64,000 bases of DNA from Nereocystis luetkeana. Lineage: Eukaryota > Sar > Phaeophyceae > Laminariales > Laminariaceae. The notes under the pieces were generated by a model. It made no database searches. It was not told the origin of the DNA and saw nothing but the letters and a program-made list of their open reading frames with translations. The position numbers and the translations under genes were made by a program. The stretch covers positions 8,256,656-8,320,655 of the forward strand of contig JARUPZ010000025.1 of the NCBI GenBank assembly GCA_031213475.1. Reading direction: 5' to 3'. The first letter of the stretch is position 1. Every line of letters starts with the position of its first letter. Shown here piece after piece: positions 43,337 to 54,099 of this stretch.

Positions 43337-43494
43337 ATGTCCTACCCCGTCTTCTCCACACCCCTCTAAGACTCTCTTAAGTCCCAAAACACGTACTTGC
43401 GACTTTATCGCTCGTACCGGAATATGCACCCCTTTGAAGTCCCGCGGCATACACAAACAACGCTGCTACCGTTGCTGCTACGGCTTTACGATTT

Positions 43495-43878
43495 ATCATG
43501 CAAAAACATCACCATCTGCAGAGCATATCTTGTTTTGTGTTCCGAGTTTCCCATACCATGAATTATATTCGTCCTTCTTGCCCTTGTTCCCTCTCAGTCG
43601 TAACTCAGAGGTGGGGTCGCATTGCAGCCTCCTCTCTCTCCCCCCCCCCACTAAGGTACGTCCCTAGCATTATAATAGCCCAAAGGATTGAGCGCTTTCT
43701 TCCCTCGTCGGGTCGCGTCTTATTGTTTCTGCCCACGTACCCACGCTAGTAGACGCTTTCGACACCTGATGCCATTTGAGAAAAAAAATGTCTATACCTA
43801 GGGAGACTCGAACCCCAAGACATGAACCCTAGTATTAGTAATCGAGGATAACCACTAGACCGCCGGGGCCATGTACGC
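43495..43878 (-). mobile_element. Full-length copy of the tRNA-headed SINE
   Basis: On the minus strand: head GGCCCCGGCGGTCTAGTGGTTA (A box at 43,847-43,859, B box GGTTCGAGTCT at 43,804-43,814). Next come AGCGTGGGTACGTGG, ACGAGGGAAGAAAGCGC, and CGACCCCACCTCTGAGTTACGACT. Head and body are in the same order as at 2446-2790, which shows they form one unit of roughly 350 to 380 bp. The 3' end near 43,495 is diffuse and no A tail is left. Confidence 0.7.
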
Positions 43879-43913
43879 CACAACGTTGCTACCGAAGCAA
43901 CGCCGCAATAGAT

Positions 43914-44215
43914 TTCTTCTCTCGAAGCAAGAACAGCACGCATCGAGGATACGCATGTAATATCTACTGCTGTATACTAGTGTACTCAACACTTATTAAT
44001 AGGAGGTTCAATCAGCCAACGGGTTCTTCTGCTGAAGAATATAGTGCGTGGCGAGGACACGCTACATCTATACCACTCAACTCAAAGGAGGTTCAATCTT
44101 CAAACAGCCGCTTCTTCTCTCCAAGCTAGAACAGCATGCCATGCGGCGAGGACACACCCTATATATACCACGTATGCTACTTAACACAAAGGACGTTCAA
44201 TGTTCGTGCTACGGT
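43914..44215 (+). repeat. Degenerate minisatellite, about 90-110 bp
   Basis: Unit (T/C)TTCTTCTCTC.AAGC.AGAA, GGCGAGGACAC.CTA, CTCAACACAAAGGAGGTTCAAT, with starts near 43,914, 44,023 and 44,113. The same unit reappears at 45,090-45,260. Confidence 0.65.
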
Positions 44216-44540
44216 CAACGTAACACCTAACTTTTAGTAAGCTTCCTCATTTGACGAGCTTTATGCCATTATTACGAGGGACCATAGTAGTCAGGACCCA
44301 TGATATACACAAAAAGCTGTGTATAGCAGTATTTTTATCAAGAATGTATGGTCATGATTGCTAGGTTCCCCCGTTAGAATATTTCAACCAAAGACAAACA
44401 CGGATTCTGAGAAAAACTGAACGTGCAGCCAGAATAATCCCAGAGCCTTAAGCAGTAGGTGTTGCATCAAAACATATTTGTATGGTACTAACGGGATTCC
44501 GAAGATGTTGGGCTAAGGAGCCCGGCTAGTCGGAACTATT

Positions 44541-44791
44541 GGCGCATGCTAAGGTAGAGAGAGGTGAACCACTTTTTTCTGGGGTTCTTTACTTGAGGAG
44601 CTGAATACCTCCCACTTAAAGCCCTCGGAAGAAAAGGGATTGTGCAAACCCATTGAACAATACCATGGCCCACGTACACAAAAGGTCATTTTGCAAAAAA
44701 CAAAATGGCTTTCCGACGATTTTGGGTTAAGGAGCCCCGTCATTCAGAACCCAAAAGTAGCCAAAATGCGCCCCCTTTATCGTAGCACGCC
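44541..44791. mobile_element. MITE family M, diverged copy D
   Basis: Left GGCGCATGCTAAGGTAGAG, GGTGAACCAC and TTGAGGAGCTGAATACCTCC. Right CCCCCTTTATCGTAGCACGCC. The ends are inverted and resemble copies A to C with GCTA in place of CCAC. Confidence 0.55.
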
Positions 44792-45089
44792 TCTATTTTG
44801 GTCAAACGGTGTCACCCCCATTATGCCACGCGTCAACACCAGGTACAAATCGGAACTGAACATGGCGTGTAAACACAGGGGGGTACGTGGTTTTTGGTTC
44901 CGTTGTGGGATCTGTCTACTTTGCCCCCCCGAAATGGTATGCGGCAAGAACACCGTATACCTACCGCTGTCCCGTTCAACATACACCGGGAGGTTCCCGG
45001 TTTCAACGGGTTACTCTTTTAAATTAAGAATAGCCCGCGGCGAGGGTACGGCATACCACTACCCGACATGATGAAAGAAGCTCGCTGCT

Positions 45090-45285
45090 TCAACGTCTTT
45101 TTGTCTCGAAGCGAGAATATAGTGTACCTGACGAGGACAAGGTATACCTACTACCTGGTACTCAATATCAAGGAGAACCTCAATCGTCCAACGGCTTCTT
45201 CTCTCGAGGCGAGAAACCTAACGTACACGGCGAGCCTACGCTCTACCGATACTACTCGTAGACATTCCAAGACCGCCTTACCTCA
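45090..45285 (+). repeat. Second block of the 90-110 bp minisatellite
   Basis: TTTTTGTCTCGAAGCGAGAA near 45,099 and CTTCTTCTCTCGAGGCGAGA near 45,199, each followed by a (G/A)CGAG.(A/C)(T/C)A.G segment. It matches the units at 43,914-44,215 and lies between MITE copies D and E. Confidence 0.6.
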
Positions 45286-45591
45286 GCCCCGACGAACCTG
45301 CCCCAGACGTAAAACGCGGCGCGTACGACTATTATATATACTACCACCGCGCTCATATGTTGAAGCAGAAAACCCCCAGACATCAGGCATATCACGATGT
45401 AAATCATCTACAGTACATCTTGCATTTGCTGTTTTGACAAATTGTGCAAGAATCGCACCGAAACAGATCCCGCCGGCCAAACGAATGCGCAATAAGGAGC
45501 TTTGCCAAACAGATCCCCCCCCGGAAAACATGATTCACAGTGCCGCAGATCGTGCACATCATGTCAATCAAGAGGGAAACTTATTTTGATG

Positions 45592-45838
45592 TACCGTGCG
45601 GTAGTGGGGGTGCACCTACTTCTTTCTGGTGCTCCTCCTCCCTTGAAGATGTATCTAATACCTAACTCAAAAGCTTATTTTGAGGGAGTAGAAAGGTGCC
45701 AACCCGATGGTCTGGGTGCACAACGAATACGTTGTAACATCCGAACGGTCTTCCGACGAGGCAATGGTTGAGGAGAAACGTATTTGCCAACCATTGTATT
45801 GTTTCTTGCCACAATGTGTTACCTCTATCGTAGCACGG
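45592..45838. mobile_element. MITE family M, diverged copy E
   Basis: Left CGTGCGGTAGTGGGGGTGCACC, right ACCTCTATCGTAGCACGG. About 247 bp. TTGAAGATGTATCTAATACC replaces the GAGGAGCTnAATACCTC landmark. Confidence 0.5.
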
Positions 45839-45839
45839 G

Positions 45840-46268
45840 TCCTTCCGGAAAAATCTAGATCATGAAATGGGGGACCTGGTCTGTCCGTTCCCGCTGTATG
45901 AAAACATGGTCATTCGTCGAGACAGACGCGCGCACACCAGCACGTGGAGATGGCTCACTTCACGAGACCTCGGACTGGGCAAGCTCTGCCTGGATTATCC
46001 ACGCAAGTAACATATTTGCGAGCTATGAGGTGTAACTAAACTGCAGTACAGGACACCTTGCACTGTATCCCACTGGCTTCGTAGATACTACCGTAGGAAA
46101 ACGATCACTACAGCAAGAGAAAACATGCGGGAAAGTACAGGAATCTCAAGAATTCGGGAGCCGTCGAACTAAATTTTAGGTACAACGCACCCTCCGGCAC
46201 CGACGGAATCTCAGTCTGGGCCAGCAATGGTGTACCGGTATTTTATAGTGGGTAGATCCGGCGCAGGT
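45840..46268. other. 3' flank of the membrane-protein gene; nothing recognised
   Basis: No frame or repeat of note. It may hold the 3' UTR of the minus-strand gene at 46,269-47,681; no definite polyadenylation signal recognised. Confidence 0.35.
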
Positions 46269-47681
46269 CTAAACCACAGCCCGTGCAAGGCCCTCCACAG
46301 CAGCATTCGGCGCCAAACTTCCGAAGGCGGAGAGCAATTCTCCGAACACCCCCCCTATGCCTACGAGAAAGACTGACGCCAGTCCAAACCCTCCAGCACG
46401 GTACGACCATATCGCGCCCTGCACCTGCCAAAAAACGTGCAGGAACGGCCCTTTGGTCAGTATGCTGCTGTGTATCCTCTTCCTAGCTGCGGCGCAGCAC
46501 CTGTCTGTGGTCCTCGTCGGCGAGCCGCACGAAAAAATCAAGATGATTCCCGAGACCGCCAGCATCCCCGAGCCGCCCAGCATCATCAAACTCCCGGAGA
46601 GTAGCAGATATAGTTCCAACCCCGAACCCCCCTGACCCTTGCAAGAGGAGTTGTACGAGTGGTACACGCTTGCCAAGCCGCCAAAGATGTAAATCGTCGC
46701 CCACGAGAAGGGCGCCAAGAAATTCACGATAATCGAAGCTCCGCAGTGCCGCAGGTCGTCGGGGGGTACCTTGTGGACGGACTTGATATCCAGCGGCGAC
46801 CGGTAGATGACGGACAGGGCGATGGTGGAGAGAATCTCGACCCAAAACCCGAACACAAGCGTGAACATTGTATAAACGTACGTCGTGGTCGCGTCGGATG
46901 CTATCGCCTCCCCGAGGTTGTCGGTGTCCTGCCAGTCGTCGTCGCCCACAAACTCGTCAAAGCAGATGCTGAGCTTCGACATCTCGTATATGACGATGAC
47001 GGCGGACAGCAGGTTTCCGACGACGAACATTCCCCACTTTAACCTGCGCACCTCTGCCTCGACGAGCTCCTCGTTACGGCCCGACCTCTCCTCCCCCGAC
47101 CCCGTCGCACCGTTCGACGCGTGTCGTACCCCGTTGTGCTCCTCGTAGCTCGGCCGTCGTGCCGCATCAGCAGAGCTTCTGCTGCTATGCCCCTCATAGC
47201 TTGGCCGTCGTGCACCGTCAGCAGAGCTTCTACTGCTGTGCTCCTCGTAGCTCGGCGGGCGAGGGTCGAACGCTGGTAGATGGGGCGGAGGATTTTTTTT
47301 GCGGGGTGGCAGAGGGGGCGGTATCTTCCGTTGGGGTGGAGGGTGCGATAGACCTTGGCTTGGTGGCACAGCATTGCCCCCAGACCTACTCCGAGTTGAA
47401 GAGTTCACCGAGTAGACGCTCCCGGTACAGTCGACGGGGGCAGCCCGCTCCACATAGTCTTGGTAGCTTGGCAGCCCCGAAGCAGCATCGTCCACGTGTT
47501 CCTCGTAACTGGGCGGTACCGGAGCAGCATCGCTCTTTACTTGGTGTTGGTTTGGTGCGGGGATACCGTTGGCTGCGTGGCAAAAGGACGGTGAAGAAAA
47601 GGTGGAAGAGGAGGCGTAGGTATGGGGGGCGTGGGCGGGCGCGTGCCGTGTTTCAAGCCGTGCTACGGGGTAGCGGTTCAC
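46269..47681 (-). CDS. Multi-pass membrane protein with Pro-rich, PPSY-repeat N-terminus
   Basis: The longest open frame of the window (470 codons). Residues 1-205 are Pro/Ser-rich and probably disordered. They include PPSYEEH at 56 and 142, related (L/R)PSY sites at 70, 159 and 176, a 17-residue repeat PPSYEEHSSRSSADGAR (142-190), and a proline stretch PPPLPPRKKNPPP (121-133). PPxY motifs bind WW domains, and PPLPPRK suits SH3-type binding. Hydrophobic segments follow at about 216-233, 268-293, 314-340, 357-384 and 428-455. C394-C395 and a basic ARKRIH stretch lie between the last two. The frame begins with GTG, not ATG. A strong splice acceptor (pyrimidine-rich tract ending CACGCAG, cut at about 47,572) suggests this is a downstream exon. 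No in-phase first exon was identified. Family unknown; membrane location inferred. Confidence 0.65.
   Translation of the reverse strand: MNRYPVARLETRHAPAHAPHTYASSSTFSSPSFCHAANGIPAPNQHQVKSDAAPVPPSYEEHVDDAASGLPSYQDYVERAAPVDCTGSVYSVNSSTRSRSGGNAVPPSQGLSHPPPQRKIPPPLPPRKKNPPPHLPAFDPRPPSYEEHSSRSSADGARRPSYEGHSSRSSADAARRPSYEEHNGVRHASNGATGSGEERSGRNEELVEAEVRRLKWGMFVVGNLLSAVIVIYEMSKLSICFDEFVGDDDWQDTDNLGEAIASDATTTYVYTMFTLVFGFWVEILSTIALSVIYRSPLDIKSVHKVPPDDLRHCGASIIVNFLAPFSWATIYIFGGLASVYHSYNSSCKGQGGSGLELYLLLSGSLMMLGGSGMLAVSGIILIFSCGSPTRTTDRCCAAARKRIHSSILTKGPFLHVFWQVQGAIWSYRAGGFGLASVFLVGIGGVFGELLSAFGSLAPNAAVEGLARAVV
47573..47625 (-). other. Candidate 3' splice acceptor
   Basis: On the minus strand CTCCTCTTCCACCTTTTCTT, then CACCGTCC, TTTTGCCACGCAG. 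A long pyrimidine tract followed by CAG lies within the first 36 codons of the frame, upstream of every PPSY motif. If used, the exon starts at 47,572. Confidence 0.45.
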
Positions 47682-47789
47682 GCTGTTTTATTTACCCCCA
47701 ACCGTTCTGACTGACGGGGCTCATCAACCATTGCACCATTGCAGCTGAGTCCTAAGCAACCATTCCTCTCGAATAGATAAATCACGATC

Positions 47790-47882
47790 TACGATTGATC
47801 ATCTGGATCTCAACCTGCCGTTCTGAGGTGCTGTGCAGGACCTGTACTACTGTCACAGTAGTACAGATCCAACCCAGGGAAA
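47790..47882 (+). repeat. Dispersed repeat F copy 1, with 25-bp palindrome
   Basis: GATCTCAACCTGCCGTTCTGAGG, GTGCAGGACCTGTACTACTG, and GATCCAACCCAGG align with 51,055-51,140. Within it CTGTACTACTGT C ACAGTAGTACAG (47,842-47,866) is a perfect palindrome with a one-base centre. It lies about 160 bp beyond the 5' edge of the membrane-protein frame. Confidence 0.55.
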
Positions 47883-47889
47883 CGTGTCC

Positions 47890-49735
47890 GAGAAGATGCA
47901 GTAATGTACATGTGCTCACTCGGCAACGTGAGCTAGATGATGTACATCAGGGATGTATCTGCCCGGACCGATCTAGATAATCGAGCGGGAATCGATTATC
48001 TGCTCTGGGGTGGGAAAACTGCACCTTGGATCCGATGCGGATTTCCCAGTACGATTCAAAAGGTGCGTACATTGTAGCCCAAGCGATTGGTTGTCGGGTT
48101 TCTTCACCGTAGATTGGCTTTTGATCGTCAAAGACGGTTGTTGGGTGAGGTATAGAGCTGCTGCAGTGAGGAGCCTCAGAAAACGTTAGGAGATGTGACC
48201 CCCGCCGTGGCACGCGCTTTTCATTCATGACGGGGGTTGAGGCGCCAGCAGGATAAGAGCGTGGTGAGAATCAGTAGGGGGTTCCCTAGTACGGCCAGAG
48301 AACGTCCTCTTCGAGATATACACCTGGTATTACTCAGGTGGTCATTGCATCCTATAGACTATGGTGGCATCCAGAGCAGTCACTGGCGTAGACCAGAGGA
48401 CGAAGGCAGTGAGCGCGCGATCGGTGCATCACTTAGCTTGCAAAGTAGAATCTCGCCCTATCGGCAAAGCTCACAGCTGACGTGTTTTTCATGTGTGTTG
48501 TAACCTCTTTGGGACTCCGAGATAGCGACGAAAACAATTAAAATGTTGGTGTTATCGAGCATGTACGAGCAGCGTGGACGCCCAGGTGTACGAGCAAGGT
48601 CATGTTACCCCCGTGGCACAAGAGTCCCTGCATTGTAACTCGGACACCAATTGGTACCCTCTTTCAATCACGCAGCGGCAGCGGCCGTTGCTATCTCCAA
48701 TTTTAGTCGTCAATTTCTCCCTTTGAAGTTCCAAGAGGGTTAAGTCAATGAACGTATCCAGCGTAACTATAAATAGCGTTGCGGCAGTAATATTTCTACC
48801 GGATATCGGACAACGGGACAGCATTTGATGCGGTAGCAGAAAGAAGAAGGGCGTCAGCCAGTAAACGGTATAGCAGGAGTGTTTGACGCCATTTTCGGGC
48901 CAAGGGGAAACCTTCCACAAAAATCGCCGTGTGTCGGCATCGCTGATTGGTCGAAGCACCCCTCTACCAAAATATTATTACAGACATCAGCGCACGCCGG
49001 CATCTATTTGCTCGGGTCGGTTTTCATCGTTACATGGCGCAGGGCTCGCCGTGCGTGCAAAACACCGATCGACACTCCCAAAAACGTCAACAACCTCCGT
49101 CACCCTTATAACCAAACTAAACATGCCCCACGCGGAGCAATAACATACAACCAACATCAGAGTAATATAGGGAATAGAGACAAGCCACGTTGGTTGGGTC
49201 ATCTGCTTCGGTATGTCGGGGCACGTTGGTCTCGTCCGCGCCTTCCAATGCCCACAAACCCGCTGAACCTCGTGGTTAGCTAGACAAGTATAGCAGCTGC
49301 GAAATCATCTACCAGGTACACCATGTGATGCTAGTAAATACGCGCATTACAGTACCGTGGCCTCGCGGACGTATGCATAGAGAATTATACTAAAAACTGG
49401 GCAAAAATGTAGTACCTGGTGAGTATGTAGCAGTAGTGAGGGGGTTGTACTGCGTGTATCACCTTCCAAATAAACCCTACGAACTCCTTGCCATGTGGAT
49501 ACTTTTCAATGCTCTTCTCGATTGCCCACTTGGTAATTGCTGCTGCTCCGTCTGGGGCATACTGTAGTGCCCGTCTACAAAAGGAAACCGGTCGAACAAA
49601 CTAGCCCTCTGTTCTTCGTCCGGGTAGGGTGTGCTCTCGTAGTTCAAATATGTCACACGTGGCCGGGAGCCCCCCCCCTCTTTGACAATGTGGGCTTAAA
49701 AACATAATTATGGAGAAATTGAAAGCTGTACATAT
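47890..49735. other. No supported gene
   Basis: Short overlapping frames on both strands. No domain, RNA or repeat identified apart from scattered TACCAGGTA motifs near 48,320 and 49,309. Confidence 0.35.
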
Positions 49736-49739
49736 ACAC

Positions 49740-50001
49740 GTGCTAAGGTAGAGCTGCACCAATTTCTTCTGAGGTTGCTGACTTGACCTTAATGAGCCCT
49801 ATACCTCTCCCAAAACAACTGGTTTTGAAAAATCAAAGTGCAACCTGGTGGAAATTCCGTCATGTCTTAGGTGAAAAAACAATCATATCGCAGAAAAAGA
49901 ATGACATTCGGACGATTTTGGGTAAAAAAAAGCACCCCTCTCTTTGTTCAGAAAATATGTTGTCCAAAAAATGCTACGAGTACACTCCCCCTATCGCAGC
50001 A
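49740..50001. mobile_element. MITE family M, diverged copy F
   Basis: Left GTGCTAAGGTAGAGCTGCAC, right CACTCCCCCTATCGCAGC. The CATTCGGACGATTTTGGGT segment near 49,905 matches CCGACGATTTTGGGTTAAGG in copy D. Confidence 0.5.
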
Positions 50002-50779
50002 AGCGTCTTCCATATCACACCAATAGCCGCACAGAATTGAGAGATTGCCGACATTTTATGGGGTTTGCTACGGCACATTGTTGTGGGGGCATTGAACAAT
50101 GTACCAAACTCCACAAGGTGCCTGCCGAAAAAATCTAAAATCGGCACGCCCAACGGTCGGTGGGCTTTATCGTTCAATGTCTCCACACGGATTGTTCTAC
50201 GCCCACCCTGTGCGAGGGGATAGAGGGTCCCGGCCGACTGTGATGTCGAGATATCTTGGGTTGACGAAAGCACGTCCTCACGGGAACAAGAACAGAGGCC
50301 ATATTTCTTCGGCAGATTTCCTTTCGGAGAGGAAGGATATCTAGAAAGCGGGCCTGGACCTATTACCAAGCAGGCAGCCAAAACAGAGCATCGAAGGGTA
50401 TCGCAGAATACCGCAGAGTATCGCAGAGTAGACGCATGGCAAAAAAAACAAATCGGGAGATTCGTTTGGAGGATGATACTGCGCAATCCGAACATTATGC
50501 CAATCAGGTGCAAGCACGGCGGTCTGTTCGTAACGTCAAACTCGTACCGGACGGTGCGGCTGGTAGTCAGCGCCGTAGGGGAGGGGGGGGGAGGATCGAT
50601 GGGTAGGAAGGAGGCCGTAAAGGAACGTCTACTACTCCAATTATATCGGTGACCACACAGGTCGCCATTAGGAGGAGGGCGTCGCGATTCAAGCTCCAAC
50701 CTAGGGAACGCCAGGATGGAAGAAGGGGCGTGGAGGGGGTGACTAGGTTGGGGTGACAGACCCACACTAATATCGCGGG

Positions 50780-51140
50780 GATGGAGCTTGGATGCGACTT
50801 AAGATTTAGAATAGAAAATAAGAGTAGGTAATGAGAAGGACGGAGCAAGGGAAAAATAAGCATCAGCTGTAGATAGAGCTCAAGCCGGAAGTAAGCGTTA
50901 GACTCAGAGCATTAAGCTCCTGTTGTTTCCGTGATATTCTTCTCTCGGAATGTCGTTAAGTGATCAACATTGAAGCTGCTGCACAATACCATCGGATGCC
51001 AAGAATAATAACGACAACAACAACCAAAATGATAGCCTCAGATAAGATCAGATCGCGATCTAAACAGTCTAATCCTAACCTCCCGTTACGAGGTGTCGCG
51101 CAGGATACTGTCGCATGCACAATGGTGCAGGCCCAACTCA
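50780..51140 (+). repeat. Dispersed repeats E (copy 2) and F (copy 2), adjacent
   Basis: 50,780-51,010 matches 21,080-21,340 (GATGGAGCTTGGATGC, AAGTGATCAACATTGAAGCT). 51,055-51,140 matches 47,790-47,882 (CTAACCTCCCGTTACGAGGT, GCAGGATACTGT). Their adjacency here suggests E and F may be parts of one larger element. Confidence 0.55.
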
Positions 51141-51379
51141 GGCACCCAGTAGAGTTCTCAATGTAGTAGAAAAAGGTTCACAATATTATGTTACCGCATC
51201 AGCCGCAGCAGCAGTCGGTAGTATCGAGCGACGTTATGTGAGGGTGTTAACGGAAGTCTTTCCACCATAACATACATCAAACGAATGACGTATACCAGGC
51301 ATGATCGATAACACGCTGGCTTAATATTAATGTGTAGCTCGTGTGCAATGTATGTAGTGACACAAGTTAGCTGATAACG

Positions 51380-52500
51380 TACACCCCCAATCTAACATCA
51401 ACAATATGTTACTGCCGTGTTAGCTCGTACGTGCGAGCGCACAGATTACGCTATAGATGGATAACGTACTGTATTGTAGATAGATAACATACTGGCGGGG
51501 TTTCCAGAAAAAACGTGAGGCATTTTTTGCAGGGATCCCTCCTAAATATCCCCTGTTTAGGTGTTTTTAAAATATAGAGGCGTTTTTTTACCGGGGATAC
51601 CATACATTTTTGTAGGCATCCCCCTCTGGGATGTCGGCGAAGAAATTGGATAACACGGCTACGTTATGTTACTCCTGCGCGCCTCTTTATCACTAACACA
51701 GGTAACACATATTAGATCTCGGGAAGATCCAAAGGGTAAGGTATTAATATTAATAGTAACATTACGTTAGAGCGACTTCGGCCCCAACGGTAACTCAGTA
51801 ATATATTATAGATCCGGATTGAGTTTTAGGGTAACACGGTAACGGAATGTTACAATCAGATCTTTACTGAACGGAAACACCGTAACATAATGTTAGAGAG
51901 ACCTCCGCATTTAGGCTAACATCCTAACGTAATGTTTTGCGTGGGCCGGCTAAGACTGTAACGCATCTAACGTACGTTAAGTGTTACGTTATCCGAGCCT
52001 AAGGCAATCAGATGGGGGGTCCAGAAAACGAAGTGTAATAGTAGTAGTGCTGGCGAACATACATACGGTAAAACGTAATGTTAGGGGGTGTTTATAACAC
52101 TCCTCCAAAGTAAAGGGTAACACTATGATGATGTTAGTGTGTTGTGTCTAACGCTGCGTCGACAGTAACTTTATTCTATCGTGTTAGTAAATATGCGGAT
52201 ATCGATCTGGACATGCTAAGAGTGATAACGTGCGTGTTTGGTCAAAGCCTAACCCTGTACTACAGCAGTGTTAGTTCAAGGACTGATCACGGCATGACTA
52301 CATGATGTTACTCTACCAGAGGTGGACGAGATCGGGCGGAAACATATCGTTAAGGCGTGTGCACGTTCGTGAGTTTCCAGTTAGCACTGTATTACCGTGA
52401 TCGCTCCTCCTCCAGTGCTGACACACTATGTTAGTACGTTACCACGTTCCTGTGTTAGACCCCATAACGTAGATAAGTGTTACGTTATCCGAGGTGTGGT
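51380..52500. repeat. Degenerate repeat built on TAACGTAATGTTA
   Basis: TAACGTAATGTTT, TAACATAATGTTAG, TAACGGAATGTTAC, AAACGTAATGTTAG and GTAACATTACGTTAG occur at intervals of roughly 50 to 70 bp, often with a GATC-containing spacer. GTTACGTTATCCGAG occurs twice, near 51,984 and 52,482. Practically no open frames. Confidence 0.65.
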
Positions 52501-52789
52501 AAATACATACTGGCAAATTTCTGGGGTTACTATTCTCCATAAAAAAGCGGGAAAACAAAACAGGCCCCTGCTTGGCTCTCCTGGTCCCACCCGGGCCTGA
52601 TCCCACCTGCATGTATATGATCCTATTCGGCACCCTGCTCCCACCCACAAGGCACAGATATACGAATATTAATACTAAAATATACTTAGCTCTCCGCAGG
52701 AGCCGCCGGAGGCCATGCGCGCGAAGCGCGATCGAGTCGTAAACGGTCAGAAAGTAAGTGTCGATCGGTCGAAAATCGTGCAACAATGC

Positions 52790-52812
52790 AACGCAAAAAA
52801 AAAAAAAAAAAA
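52790..52812. repeat. A-run (about 19)
   Basis: Homopolymer in CGCAAAA...AAACGTCG. It could be the tail of a retroposon, but no matching body was recognised upstream. Confidence 0.6.
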
Positions 52813-53017
52813 CGTCGCAACCCAAGAATTGGATCTGGCATCAAAACAACGGTGCCCCGGGCACCATTCATTGATGATGCTGTGCACGGCTCGGCTCCAG
52901 AAAGCATGCATCATGCAGATAAGAATCTACCGTATGTATGTATAAATAGCTGCCCTTGGAGATCTAAATCGTTATTTTTATGATCCGATTATCTGTCCGA
53001 GATATGAACCGTGTTAA

Positions 53018-53105
53018 CCCTTCTAGGACTACAGTCCCGTTTGGGGGGCAAACTGCTGTGAATTTGAGTGGTGTGTCCCCAGTACGGGGCTGCAGTGCTA
53101 ACATG
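53018..53105. mobile_element. Second copy of the TTAA palindromic element, decayed
   Basis: TTAA at 53,014-53,017, then CCCTTCTAGGACTACAGTCC CG and GGGG.CAAACTGCT. The opposite arm GTGTGTCCCCAGTACGGGGC TGCAGTGCTAAC follows. Sequence and order match 3188-3276, with loss of several bases at the right end. It confirms a family. Confidence 0.6.
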
Positions 53106-53466
53106 CAACAAACCACTCATCACATAGCACCAACGTCACACTCTTCGCTCTTCGGGGCGCCCTCCGTCCAAGGATTTTTCCGAGAACATGATGTGGAGTA
53201 CTGCTGTAGGCAGCCATGCATTTTCATTCTCAATCCGACTTCTTTTTTTTTTGTCTAGCCCGCTGCGGTTTGACTTTTTACCCAAACATCTACCAGGCAC
53301 ATGCTATTGTCAGGTAGTAGGCTTCCGGGCGCGAGATTTGAACTGGTTGCGCCGTTGCGTTACAGCTCACATATACTCGTATATACTCAAGAATACTATC
53401 ATAGAGTAATAATGCGTCTGGGTTTCTTCGGCAAGGCTGTGCTGGAGACTCTCTCAAGTCAGGGGT

Positions 53467-53820
53467 GTGTATCGGTGTTTTTACTTGTTGTCCCGCAACC
53501 AACTATCCTCCTGGATCCCGAGAAACAAAACCGAGGTTGGAAAAAATAATTTTATTGAAGAAGATGTCCGAGAAGTAGCTGGTTCCGCCGCAACGAAAAA
53601 CCAAAACGCTGTTGCTGCTGAATCAGATGGAGAGGAGCTGGAAGCTGGAGCACGACTGTGTGTCGACGGTGGGAGGTCAGCCGGTTCGAAACACACCGCA
53701 CAGACGGCACTTCTACCACGGCAAAGTGCCGGTCAGGCCTGGGGCGAAAGGACTATTACTGCAAGTAGTAACAGACACAGATTTGCCTCTTGTTTGCCAA
53801 ATGCACAATGCACAAAATAA
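53467..53820 (+). CDS. Weak candidate exon, unknown
   Basis: The frame contains NNFIEEDVREVAGSAATKNQ, NAVAAESDGEELEAGARL and then Ser/Ala-rich sequence. The acidic, Ala-rich composition is protein-like. There is no domain, and a Ser/Ala/Pro frame lies antisense. I include it only as a prompt for transcript mapping. Confidence 0.18.
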   Translation: MYRCFYLLSRNQLSSWIPRNKTEVGKNNFIEEDVREVAGSAATKNQNAVAAESDGEELEAGARLCVDGGRSAGSKHTAQTALLPRQSAGQAWGERTITASSNRHRFASCLPNAQCTK

Positions 53821-54099
53821 AGCAACAATTCGTGAGGCACCAAACCTCGAGTCTGCGTATTCATCTTTCCCACAGGTAGGTCCATGGTGCATGTTTATGA
53901 CCTTACATACATCAAATACTCGTAGAGTAAACATCCCCGAGGGTCAGCTTTGGTTGCTGTCATGCTTCGATGAATGTTCTGTCGCCGATCAGTATCACGA
54001 GGATCGTGCTGTATGGGTTCCAGGAATGAATGTGTGTGGGTGTCTGGGAACGTACAGCAGCTACCGGTGGTAGTTTGACTGTTCCTACTGCACGTACGT

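Noticed and set aside
49974-50765. 263-codon minus-strand open frame
   Set aside because: Composition is Pro/Ser/Leu/Cys-rich without domain, it overlaps the end of MITE copy F, and a + strand frame over 50,231-50,640 looks at least as protein-like. Not enough for a gene call.
53612-54073. 153-codon + frame
   Set aside because: No domain; Met/Cys/Tyr-rich chance-like composition, with another frame over the same bases looking equally good.
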